Source: Superficieibacter sp. HKU1 (GTDB lineage Bacteria > Pseudomonadota > Gammaproteobacteria > Enterobacterales > Enterobacteriaceae). Taken from it: a stretch of DNA of 64,000 nt. The position numbers and the translations under genes are program-made. Location: NCBI RefSeq assembly GCF_029319185.1, contig NZ_CP119754.1, forward strand, positions 3,906,001-3,970,000, written 5' to 3'. Of this stretch, positions 26,046-34,055 are shown one piece after another. The notes beneath the pieces are model-generated. The model was not told the origin of the DNA and made no database searches. It saw nothing but the letters and a program-made list of their open reading frames with translations. Numbering within the stretch: position 1 is the first letter of the stretch; each line of letters starts with the position of its first letter.

Positions 26046-27340
26046 GCTTCCGGCTCCCGCTGTTTCTCACGCAGTACCCGGTCATACACCTGGGCATAGA
26101 CTTCGTTAAACAGCATTTCAAATCCCTGCTGACGGCTGGAGGCCAGTTCGTCGTAGTAATCGCAGTACATCTGCCAGGCTCCGGCATCATCCAGCGGCTT
26201 GCGCAGTTCGTGACTGCGCCGGTACTGGACAAATCGGCGCATCAGGCTCTGCGGCGAGAACGCGTCCAGCAGTACGCGCAGCGACTCCACAATGGCGGCG
26301 CGGTTGGCTTCTTCATGGTGGCGGATATTGCGCAGGCTCTCACCAACGGCGGCGGGCGCGGCAAGATGCACCGGACTTTTACCTTCCGCGAACATCACGT
26401 CCAGCGCGGTGGTGTAATCCATATTCAGGCGCAACGGGTTATCTTCCAGTGGACGCAAATGCTTGTCCGACAGGCTGTTACGACGCTGCTGTAGCTCAAG
26501 CAGCCCTTTTATCGCCGCCTGCAACGTCCGCCCCGCTTCTTCCAGAAAATCATCAGCATCCTGTGAGTTACGCACGGCAAGCGAACCGCCCAGCCCACGC
26601 AGCAACGGGGTAACAGCAAGATGGAGTTGGGCTGTATCTGCCGGGGACGCCGCATCATCCTGTCCGGTAAGGGGATCGGGATACAGCGGCGGCAGATCCA
26701 TAAACGGGGTGTCGATCACCCCATCCCTGTCAGGAACAGAAGATCGCGCAGGAACGATCCCGGAAAGCGGATCGCCCGCCACGGTCAGGCTTTCCGTCCG
26801 CAGAGCCTGAAGCGGATCGGCTGAAAAACTGTTGACCACGGTATCCGCAAGCTGGTGCGTCCGGGGCATTCCCGGATACGCAGGCTGGCCGTCTGTCGTC
26901 AGCAGCGCGTCTGCCAGACGATCACGGTTGGTGACGATGGTTTCCGGTGCCGCCATCTGCTCGCTGTAGCTGACCAGCTTCCCGTTATGGATAAACACCT
27001 TCAGCGCCAGCGCCCCCAGGACGACCTCATCGCCCTGGCGCAGGCGCACCAGTCCGGTCTCCGTGGACACCGGAGCCAGATTAATCATCAGCCCCGGCAC
27101 CAGGCTTTTCAGACAAAATGCACCGTCATGCATCACCACCTGGCAGGCGCGTTCGGCAACAGAACCAGCCCTGTCCTGCAACGACCAGTGGCAGGCGGGC
27201 GCGTGGCCGATATCACCGCCACCGGCGGTAAACAGACATTTTGCGGCACGTCCGCTCTCCAGCTCATTACCGTTCATCACCTGTAGCGTCAGTGAGAGTA
27301 CGGGAGCGAGCGTTTTTTCCTCAGCCATATGCGGTTCCAT
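26042..27340 (-). CDS. tagH: T6SS-associated FHA-domain protein (VasC/TagH)
   Basis: About 432 residues from the ATG at 27338-27340 (AGGGA eight bases upstream, just after the tssG stop). The N-terminal FHA fold spans roughly 20-115 (CLFTAGGGDIGHAPACHW, LKSLVPGLMINL, RLRQGDEVVLGALALKV), although the canonical GR..N residues are poorly kept, so phosphothreonine binding is uncertain. The C-terminal VasC domain (FVQYRRSHELRKPLDDAGAW, EMLFNEVYAQVYDRVLREKQ) is typical. No PpkA kinase or PppA phosphatase is present in this cluster. Confidence 0.9.
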   Translation of the reverse strand: MEPHMAEEKTLAPVLSLTLQVMNGNELESGRAAKCLFTAGGGDIGHAPACHWSLQDRAGSVAERACQVVMHDGAFCLKSLVPGLMINLAPVSTETGLVRLRQGDEVVLGALALKVFIHNGKLVSYSEQMAAPETIVTNRDRLADALLTTDGQPAYPGMPRTHQLADTVVNSFSADPLQALRTESLTVAGDPLSGIVPARSSVPDRDGVIDTPFMDLPPLYPDPLTGQDDAASPADTAQLHLAVTPLLRGLGGSLAVRNSQDADDFLEEAGRTLQAAIKGLLELQQRRNSLSDKHLRPLEDNPLRLNMDYTTALDVMFAEGKSPVHLAAPAAVGESLRNIRHHEEANRAAIVESLRVLLDAFSPQSLMRRFVQYRRSHELRKPLDDAGAWQMYCDYYDELASSRQQGFEMLFNEVYAQVYDRVLREKQREPEA

Positions 27341-27344
27341 AAAA

Positions 27345-28388
27345 TTAATCCCTGATGTGGAGGGTGACGGATGGCGGCATTTTCGGCTGGCCGATAAACG
27401 CCGTGCGTCCGATACAGGATCGGGAACGATCGCCCAGCCGCATTCCCTTTGCCTGCTCCGGAGCAAGATCAAGCCGCAGATCCCAGGCAAACTGATCGCG
27501 CAGCAGGAAGGAGATAAACATCGTCAGCGCCTGGTGGTTTTCACCTTCCGGTAAAAAGGAGAGGTAACGCGCCATTGAGAGATTGCCGAGCCGCAACAGA
27601 AATTTTCCACTGCGATCCGGCACTCTGGCACCGAGTGTAAAATTAACGCCGATCACCGAGCGGCCCGGCACATACCCGGCCGTTTTCCGTTTCGGGTTAC
27701 GCACGCCCAGCCGGTTCTGTTGCGCGGGATCAAGGGATACCTTACGCAACTGCCAGTTTTCGATGCTGACCTCCGGTAAATCGAAACAGTGGCTGACCAG
27801 GTTGCTCACCACGTCCGGCGAGCGCCCGGGGGTTGCCAGTATCCCGGCATAGGCCAGCATCTTGCTGTGATTGATGGCGAGTCTGTCACGCACGCTCGGG
27901 TTACCCAGGCCCACCAGTGCATACATCCGCTGTGAAAAAGCGTCGGTTCCGCCGTTTCGAAAACAGACGTAATAGCGGTATTTGCGCCAGGCATGGTAAG
28001 CAAACTGTGTCCAGCGGTGGCTGAACAGATCGAGGAATGCTTTCAGCCCCTCTTCATTCTGCGCAGATTCCTGCGCCATCCGATCCAGGTAGTAGCCGGG
28101 CAGCGGCGACTGGCTGCCGGAGAAACCCAGGAATTTTGTCGTCAGGATAAACTGCCCGTTGTCGCTGCGTTCAAGCGTACTCAGGTCACTGCCCGGAAAG
28201 GCAATGCTGGCATCGGATTTGAACAGCACCACTTCCTGCTCCGGTTCGGTACGCAGAGATGGCTCACGATCCGGCTCACCATACTGGCGGTACAATGACT
28301 CCATCAGCACATAAAAATTCATCCCGCGCACATCCGGGAGCAGTGTCGCTTCCCCTACATCAGGGCGTGCTGGCCTGTATGTTGCCAT
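27345..28388 (-). CDS. tssG: T6SS baseplate wedge protein TssG (VasB)
   Basis: 347 residues. NFYVLMESLYRQYGEP, PLPGYYLDRMAQE, FLDLFSHRWTQFAYHAWRKYRY and TLGARVPDRSGKFLLRLG are conserved TssG features. With TssF and TssE it builds the baseplate wedge. The start overlaps the tssF 3' end by 34 bp. Confidence 0.95.
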   Translation of the reverse strand: MATYRPARPDVGEATLLPDVRGMNFYVLMESLYRQYGEPDREPSLRTEPEQEVVLFKSDASIAFPGSDLSTLERSDNGQFILTTKFLGFSGSQSPLPGYYLDRMAQESAQNEEGLKAFLDLFSHRWTQFAYHAWRKYRYYVCFRNGGTDAFSQRMYALVGLGNPSVRDRLAINHSKMLAYAGILATPGRSPDVVSNLVSHCFDLPEVSIENWQLRKVSLDPAQQNRLGVRNPKRKTAGYVPGRSVIGVNFTLGARVPDRSGKFLLRLGNLSMARYLSFLPEGENHQALTMFISFLLRDQFAWDLRLDLAPEQAKGMRLGDRSRSCIGRTAFIGQPKMPPSVTLHIRD

Positions 28389-30178
28389 TCCCAGGACTCC
28401 TGACTTTCCGTGTTAATGATTCTGAGACAGTGAAATGAGTTGATGCTGGCGTACAACGCAAAAAAGTATGACAGCACGGTTCCCAGCAGGTAGATCTCGC
28501 CTTCACAGACAAAGGGGGCGGGATTAATCCACAGCGTGGTGGACAGACCGCGAACCGGCACGCCCTTAAACAGACGGTCAACCGGGCGGGATTCCATTTT
28601 TTCGATGGCGTCGAGCTTCTGCGAGGAGAGCCTGGCCTGCTGCGGATGGTGGATACCCGGCATATCGAAGGTGCGCAGCACCTGAATCAGTGCCTCCCTG
28701 TCCAGCAACGAGAGGTAGTTCAGGTTCATGCTGGAAATTAGCGACCAGTGCATATCGCCATCCGTCACCGGATACAGTGGACGGGTCGGGCGCGTAACGT
28801 TGCTGAAAGAAGCGACCGCAGGATTTTTATTAACAGCCTCACAGATATCACCGATATGCAGTGACGCAGGTAACATCCGGTTGGTGCAGACCAGCGAGGC
28901 GGTAAACACTTCGCCGCTCAACCGGGAAGAATCGGGCAGACTGCCATCGGCGTGAACAAAGGCAATAGCATGATCCAGGCCACGATGGAACAGGGAGGTT
29001 CTGGTGCGGTGGTGCCAGTAGACGACTTCACGCTGGCGGTTGTACTCGATCTGATGCTGAAACCCTTCAAACTCAGGCCAGAGGCGAAATTTTTTACCCT
29101 GGCTGGTCTTCGGGAGCTTACTGGATACGGATTTTACCCGAAAAATATCGCAGGACTCCAGATGCTGCTGGCTGGCGCAAAACGGATACTGCGGCATACT
29201 GCCATCCGGCCTGACGGGTTCAGACTGTTGAACAAAGAGATTTACCGCTGGCGTACAGTACGGGCGCAGCGAATCTTTGCGAAGCTTGATATCCACAGGC
29301 AGCGGCAGGTTAAAATGCAGACGCAGTGTAAACGCGCCTGCCGGGAAATTCGCCGGTAACGGCGCGGCTCCCCGCAGATGAAAGAAGAAAAAGCTCTCCG
29401 GGTAGCAAAAATACTCCTGGAGCACACGGTAGCCGTTATGGACGTTTTTTGGCCACGGCAGCAACGCATCTTCCCGTTCAAACCCGGCGGCATCCAGCCA
29501 CAACTCCGGCATTGGCATCTGGTACTCTCCGGCCATCAGTTCCGCATCCATCAGTCTCTCGCTGAACCACAAATAGAGTTGTTGCCGGGTGTAATCATCC
29601 TCATTGCCCAGCCAGAAGGTGAGCTTATTCAGATCCAGCTCGCCGGGAGAGACATTTCCTTCCGTGAAAAAATCAATCTCAATGATACCTTCTTTCAGGG
29701 TGCTGGCGTTACGTACATCCCGGACAAAGAGTGGTTGCAGCCAGGTATTGCGTGCCAGCGTAAAGTGGCAGACAGGTGGCGCAGTGTTATTATCTTCATC
29801 GCTCAACGCCCCATGGGTGGACGTCTGGTTACTGCCTGTCGTCAGCGTTTTTATCAGTTCATCCCGGCAGACCTGAACGGACGATTTCAGCTCCTTACGG
29901 GGCAGATATTCAATCACCGTCATAGAGGGAACCGGACGCAGATAATTCGGCCACAGCATATTAATCAGGCTGTGCGTAAACTCCGGGAACTCATCCTCCA
30001 GCTTTTGCCGCAGGCCACCTGAGAGAAACGCAAAAGCCTCCATCAGGCGTTCCACATCGGGATCACCCTCTTTCTCGGCCAGGAACCGGGACAGATACGG
30101 TTTTTCCTGTGCCAGCAGCTTGCCAAGCTGGCGCAGGTAATCGAGTTCTTCGCGGTAGAAACGTTCCAGGAAGGCCAT
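28355..30178 (-). CDS. tssF: T6SS baseplate wedge protein TssF (VasA)
   Basis: About 607 residues starting MAFLERFYREELDYLRQ; a GGAG box lies before this ATG, 18 bases inside the longest frame. FAKE/DPDVERLMEAFAFLSGGL and EFPEFTHSLINMLWPNYLRPVPSM are family signatures. TssF pairs with TssG in the T6SS wedge, comparable to phage gp6/gp7. Confidence 0.95.
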   Translation of the reverse strand: MAFLERFYREELDYLRQLGKLLAQEKPYLSRFLAEKEGDPDVERLMEAFAFLSGGLRQKLEDEFPEFTHSLINMLWPNYLRPVPSMTVIEYLPRKELKSSVQVCRDELIKTLTTGSNQTSTHGALSDEDNNTAPPVCHFTLARNTWLQPLFVRDVRNASTLKEGIIEIDFFTEGNVSPGELDLNKLTFWLGNEDDYTRQQLYLWFSERLMDAELMAGEYQMPMPELWLDAAGFEREDALLPWPKNVHNGYRVLQEYFCYPESFFFFHLRGAAPLPANFPAGAFTLRLHFNLPLPVDIKLRKDSLRPYCTPAVNLFVQQSEPVRPDGSMPQYPFCASQQHLESCDIFRVKSVSSKLPKTSQGKKFRLWPEFEGFQHQIEYNRQREVVYWHHRTRTSLFHRGLDHAIAFVHADGSLPDSSRLSGEVFTASLVCTNRMLPASLHIGDICEAVNKNPAVASFSNVTRPTRPLYPVTDGDMHWSLISSMNLNYLSLLDREALIQVLRTFDMPGIHHPQQARLSSQKLDAIEKMESRPVDRLFKGVPVRGLSTTLWINPAPFVCEGEIYLLGTVLSYFFALYASINSFHCLRIINTESQESWEWQHTGQHALM

Positions 30179-30183
30179 CAGTT

Positions 30184-30606
30184 TTACTCCACACACCAGT
30201 GCTGGTGGTTATCCAGCAGAATGTCAAACTCCAGAACATCCTGCCTGTCGCTGAAATCCAGATATGCCACAATATGAAAACGCAGTTCCAGTGGCGCATG
30301 GCTATCCTCTGTGGCAGCAGTCACCGCCACATCTGATATCCGGGGTTCGTAACGCAGAATACAGGTCTGAATCGCCTGAACCATCCATTCCCGGATGTTC
30401 TGGTAATCAGAAGACTCATCGTTAAAATCAGCGATCCCCAAATCCGGTGAGCCATAACAGCTACCGGAACGGGTGTTGAGGATATTACGCAGGTTATCGC
30501 GTACAGAATGCAACAGCGCCACCTTTGGGCGCTGGCGTGAAGGCGGTTTTGCCGCCTCCCCGATACGTTCAAACAAGCTGTTCCCGGACTCCCGTTCCGT
30601 TATCAT
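30184..30606 (-). CDS. tssE: T6SS baseplate protein TssE (gp25-like)
   Basis: 140 residues with the gp25/lysozyme-like wedge fold: LHSVRDNLRNILNTRSGSC, YGSPDLGIADFND and a C-terminal sheath-like handshake strand (LELRFHIVAYLDFSDRQDVL). It initiates sheath polymerisation at the baseplate. The gene is five bases after the tssC stop and precedes tssF closely. Confidence 0.94.
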   Translation of the reverse strand: MITERESGNSLFERIGEAAKPPSRQRPKVALLHSVRDNLRNILNTRSGSCYGSPDLGIADFNDESSDYQNIREWMVQAIQTCILRYEPRISDVAVTAATEDSHAPLELRFHIVAYLDFSDRQDVLEFDILLDNHQHWCVE

Positions 30607-30611
30607 GATGA

Positions 30612-32096
30612 CTACTCTTTATCCAGACGTCCGACCAGCGACAGTTCAAATGAGGCTCCCATATATTTAAAGTGCGGACGCACGGACAGGGCTACTTGAT
30701 ACCAGCCTGGCTCCCCTTCCACATCAGAGACTTCAATCTTCGCCTGACGCAGCGGTTTACGGCTGCGTACGTCAGAAGGTGGGTTTTCTTGGTCGGCCAC
30801 ATACTGGCGTATCCAGCCGTTCAGCTCACGCTCCAGATCGCCTCTTTCTTTCCATGAGCCAAGCTGCTCGCGTTGCAGCACTTTGATGTAATGCGCCAGC
30901 CGGTTAATGATGAAAAGATAGGGAAGCTGCGTACCGAGTTTGTAGTTAGTTTCGGCCTCTTTCCCCTCCACCGTGTTAGGGAAAACTTTCGGTTTCTGGA
31001 CCGAGTTGGCGGAGAAAAATGCTGCATTATCAGAGCCTTTTCGCATTGTCAGGGTAATAAAGCCTTGCTCTGCCAGCTCGTATTCCCGCCGGTCGGTAAT
31101 CAGAATTTCGGTAGGAACTTTGGCCTGAAGCTGGCCCATTGCCTCATACAAATGCACCGGCAAATCTTTTACCGCGCCACCGCTTTGCGGACCGACAATA
31201 TTTGGACACCATCTTGTGGACATGAAACTTTCGGCCATGTTCGCTGCCAGAAGAAACGCCGTATTCCCCCACAAATAATGCTCGTGATTTTTGCTGACAT
31301 CCTCATGATAGTTAAAACTCTTGACCGGATTTTCATCCGGTGCATAAGGATGGCGCAGCAGGAAACGCGGTGCCGTCAGGCCGAGGTTACGGGAATCTTC
31401 GGACTCGCGCAGCGAACGCCATTTGGTGTAAGCCGGGCCTTCAAAAATGGCGGCGACATCCTTAATGCCGGGAAGTTCGGTAAACGAATCCAGACCAAAG
31501 AACTCCGGCGATACGGAAGACAGGAACGGGCAATGCGCCATTGCGCTGACGGCACTGATATATTTCAGCAGCTTCATGTCAGCTGCGGTATTCTCGAATG
31601 CGTAGTTACCAATCACTGCGGCAAACGGCTCGCCGCCAAACTGACCAAAACCACTGGAATAGACGTGCTGGTAGAACCCTGACTGGGTGATTTCCGCCGA
31701 AAATTCAAAATCATCCAGCAATTCTTCCTTAGTGGCGTGCATGATGTGAATTTTGATATTTTCACGCGGATCGGCATGATCAACCAGCAGTTTCAGTGAA
31801 CGCAGAAACGACTCCAGTTCCTGAAACTCCGGGGCATGGAGGATCAGATCCATCTGGTGTCCCATGCGCGCATCAATATCGGCAATCATGCCGTTGATGG
31901 CAAGGATATCGACAGACTCTGCCTCATCATTATCCTGCAACAATGCGGTGATAAAGGCAGTCACGCCCTGACGGGCGATATCGTAGCTTTCTGACGTCGG
32001 TTTAAAACGCGTCTGCGCCATAATTTCATCCAGCAGACTGGGCGTAGCGACCGGTGCTGTGGAAGCGAGCGCTTCCGGTAAGGTAGTCTCTGACAT
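30612..32096 (-). CDS. tssC: T6SS contractile sheath large subunit TssC (VipB)
   Basis: About 494 residues starting MSETTLPEALASTA; AAGGA lies seven bases upstream of this ATG, 18 bases inside the longest frame. EFQELESFLRSLKLLVDHAD, GFGQFGGEPFAAVIGNYAFE and NIVGPQSGGAVKDLPVHLYE are sheath-protein hallmarks. It co-assembles with TssB into the contractile sheath around the Hcp tube. Confidence 0.96.
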   Translation of the reverse strand: MSETTLPEALASTAPVATPSLLDEIMAQTRFKPTSESYDIARQGVTAFITALLQDNDEAESVDILAINGMIADIDARMGHQMDLILHAPEFQELESFLRSLKLLVDHADPRENIKIHIMHATKEELLDDFEFSAEITQSGFYQHVYSSGFGQFGGEPFAAVIGNYAFENTAADMKLLKYISAVSAMAHCPFLSSVSPEFFGLDSFTELPGIKDVAAIFEGPAYTKWRSLRESEDSRNLGLTAPRFLLRHPYAPDENPVKSFNYHEDVSKNHEHYLWGNTAFLLAANMAESFMSTRWCPNIVGPQSGGAVKDLPVHLYEAMGQLQAKVPTEILITDRREYELAEQGFITLTMRKGSDNAAFFSANSVQKPKVFPNTVEGKEAETNYKLGTQLPYLFIINRLAHYIKVLQREQLGSWKERGDLERELNGWIRQYVADQENPPSDVRSRKPLRQAKIEVSDVEGEPGWYQVALSVRPHFKYMGASFELSLVGRLDKE

Positions 32097-32115
32097 ACTG
32101 AAATCCTTGTACAAG

Positions 32116-32622
32116 TTATTTCCGGCCCGCGAGGCCCAGCTCTGCGATCAGTTGTTCGCGGCTCTTTTCATCAGCAAGCAGTGCCTGAAGTTGCGCACGG
32201 AAAGCAGGCATATTGCCCATTGGCCCCCGCAGTGCTACCAGCGCTTCGCGCAGTTCCAGCATTTTGCGCATCTCCGGCACTTGGGCGGCAACATTGTCCG
32301 GCGACAGATCAGCCAGCGATTTTACTTTCAGGTTGACGTTCATGCGCGCATCAGGGGTGTCGTTAAGCGTGGAGGGCACTGTAAAATCACGCCCGATACC
32401 CGCCTGATCCAGCACGGCGTTAAAATTGTTACGATTAATGGCAACCGGCTGGCGTTCATCCAGCGGTGTGTCGTCTGTGCCCCCCGTCAGATTGCCGGTT
32501 ACTAATAAATTAAGTGGCAGTTCCACTTCTGCTGTCTGATTTCCAGTTTTCGGCTGAAATCTTATATTTACACGTTCTTTCGGGGCAATACTGCCACTGT
32601 TGTCATTTTTTCCGCTGCTCAT
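32116..32622 (-). CDS. tssB: T6SS contractile sheath small subunit TssB (VipA)
   Basis: 168 residues: KERVNIRFQP, AEVELPLNLLVTGNLTGG, FTVPSTLNDTPDARMNVNLK and ELREALVALRGPMGNMPAFR are typical of TssB. First gene of the minus-strand tss operon; its promoter must lie in the AT-rich divergent region to the right. The pair TssB/TssC forms the sheath that ClpV later disassembles. Confidence 0.96.
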   Translation of the reverse strand: MSSGKNDNSGSIAPKERVNIRFQPKTGNQTAEVELPLNLLVTGNLTGGTDDTPLDERQPVAINRNNFNAVLDQAGIGRDFTVPSTLNDTPDARMNVNLKVKSLADLSPDNVAAQVPEMRKMLELREALVALRGPMGNMPAFRAQLQALLADEKSREQLIAELGLAGRK

Positions 32623-33321
32623 AAAAATAGTCCATCAGGTTGTTGTTCGAGCCATGAACACAGCATGTTCGTTACTATAAAAAATTACTGAAAATGCCGT
32701 TACCGTGGCAGTAAAAGATGAATTTCGCACCCTTCCCGTTTCGCATTTTACGCCCAATGAAAAATTTTAAAAGATCTTTTTCTTCTAATGAAACAGGGGT
32801 ATGATTTTGCCATTCGGTACGATGACATAATGCTAAATGGAAGTCATCGGCGGCGCATGGAAGGCAAGAAATACTCAAAAAAAAATAAATAACTTACTGA
32901 TTTTAAATCATTTAATAGATATTCATGGATAATGCTTATAGCAGAATTTTATACATTAATTTTGTGAATGTGAAAAACGCAATAATTTAAGGAATATCTG
33001 ACGGATTTTTCTTAAAACAAATGAAAAACGAGATGGATATAATATTATTCATGATTAGTTATTTCCTGAATTACAGACAATAAAATTCAGAAAAAATGAA
33101 TCTACCTGGTCGCCCGTACATATATTTAGTTTAGATTAAAAAGGTATTCAGTAATATTAAATCGTTGTGTACCGGGATTACCAAAAATCCGGTTTATCCG
33201 TAAACCGGATACCGAAGTATGATGCGACTCCCGGAGCGAGCCGCATTATTATCGGCCTGTCGGGAGTTAACGGCAGACCACCGGAAATAGTTGTTAACAA
33301 CACTCACAAGGAGCATTACAA
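32623..33321. promoter_or_regulatory. Divergent regulatory region between tssB and hcp, with two leader stem-loops
   Basis: A 699-bp gene-free region, strongly AT-rich between about 32880 and 33160. It must hold the promoters of both T6SS arms. Near hcp there is a perfect 10-bp inverted repeat with a 4-base loop (ATCCGGTTTA at 33187-33196, TAAACCGGAT at 33201-33210). A second pair of arms, ACTCCCG and CGGGAGT, is at 33227-33233 and 33261-33267. Both could fold in a long hcp leader RNA; the first could instead be an operator. I see no convincing sigma-54 or Fur box. Confidence 0.6.
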
Positions 33322-33840
33322 ATGCCAACTCCATGTTACATTTCAATAACAGGCCAGACCCAGGGCAATATCACCGCAGGCGCATTCACCGCAGATTCTG
33401 TCGGTAACATCTACGTGCAGGGCCACGAAGACGAAATGCTGGTGCAGGAATTCCTGCATAACGTCACCGTGCCAACCGATCCTCAGTCTGGCCAGCCTTC
33501 TGGTCAGCGTGCTCACAAACCGTTTATCTTTACCGTGGCGCTAAACAAAGCCGTTCCGCTGCTGTACAACGCGCTCGCGTCTGGCGAAATGCTGCCGAAA
33601 GTTGAACTGCACTGGTGGCGTACCTCTGTCGAAGGCAAACAGGAGCACTACTTCACCACCCGCCTGACTGACGCGACGATTGTGGACATGAACCTGCATA
33701 TGCCGCACTGCCAGGATCCGGCACAGCGTGAATTCACCCAGTTGCTCGCCGTTTCACTGGCATACCGTAAGGTTGAGTGGGAGCACATCAAGTCCGGCAC
33801 TTCCGGTGCCGACGACTGGCGTGCGCCACTGGAGGCATAA
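33322..33840 (+). CDS. hcp: Hcp, T6SS inner-tube protein (main copy)
   Basis: 172 residues: MPTPCYISITGQTQGNITAG, GHEDEMLVQEFLHNVTVP and KPFIFTVALNKAVPLLYNAL are canonical Hcp motifs. It heads the plus-strand arm, has an AAGGAG ribosome site, and is followed by a strong terminator, so it can be expressed at high level on its own. Codon use here is markedly biased to common enterobacterial codons (CTG, CCG, GGT, CGT), in keeping with high expression. It forms hexameric rings of the secreted tube. Confidence 0.96.
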   Translation: MPTPCYISITGQTQGNITAGAFTADSVGNIYVQGHEDEMLVQEFLHNVTVPTDPQSGQPSGQRAHKPFIFTVALNKAVPLLYNALASGEMLPKVELHWWRTSVEGKQEHYFTTRLTDATIVDMNLHMPHCQDPAQREFTQLLAVSLAYRKVEWEHIKSGTSGADDWRAPLEA

Positions 33841-33849
33841 GTCTCAGAC

Positions 33850-33888
33850 AACAGCATCCCGCCCTGTGGGCAGGGTGCTGTTTTTTTA
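33850..33888 (+). terminator. Rho-independent terminator after hcp
   Basis: AACAGCATCCCGCCC pairs with GGGCAGGGTGCTGTT (two G-U pairs) around a short loop and is followed by seven Ts at 33881-33887. It would separate high-level hcp transcription from vgrG. Confidence 0.85.
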
Positions 33889-34055
33889 CGTGTTGAATAC
33901 AAAAAAGCAGTGCCAGTAAGGGGTTACGTTTTCTACGGGAGATGGCGGATGCCGGAAACTTCGGCGGTAGCGTGCCTGAACGCCAGCGTAACACTGTACT
34001 GTCACAGCCGCTGAACAGCGGAATGTCTTTATTCCTGAACTCCAGGGAGGTCAAT

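Noticed and set aside
32640..33160. Sigma-54 or Fur sites in the T6SS divergent promoter region.
   Set aside because: TGGCA-like words occur but not with a correctly spaced TTGC partner, and no convincing Fur palindrome was seen.
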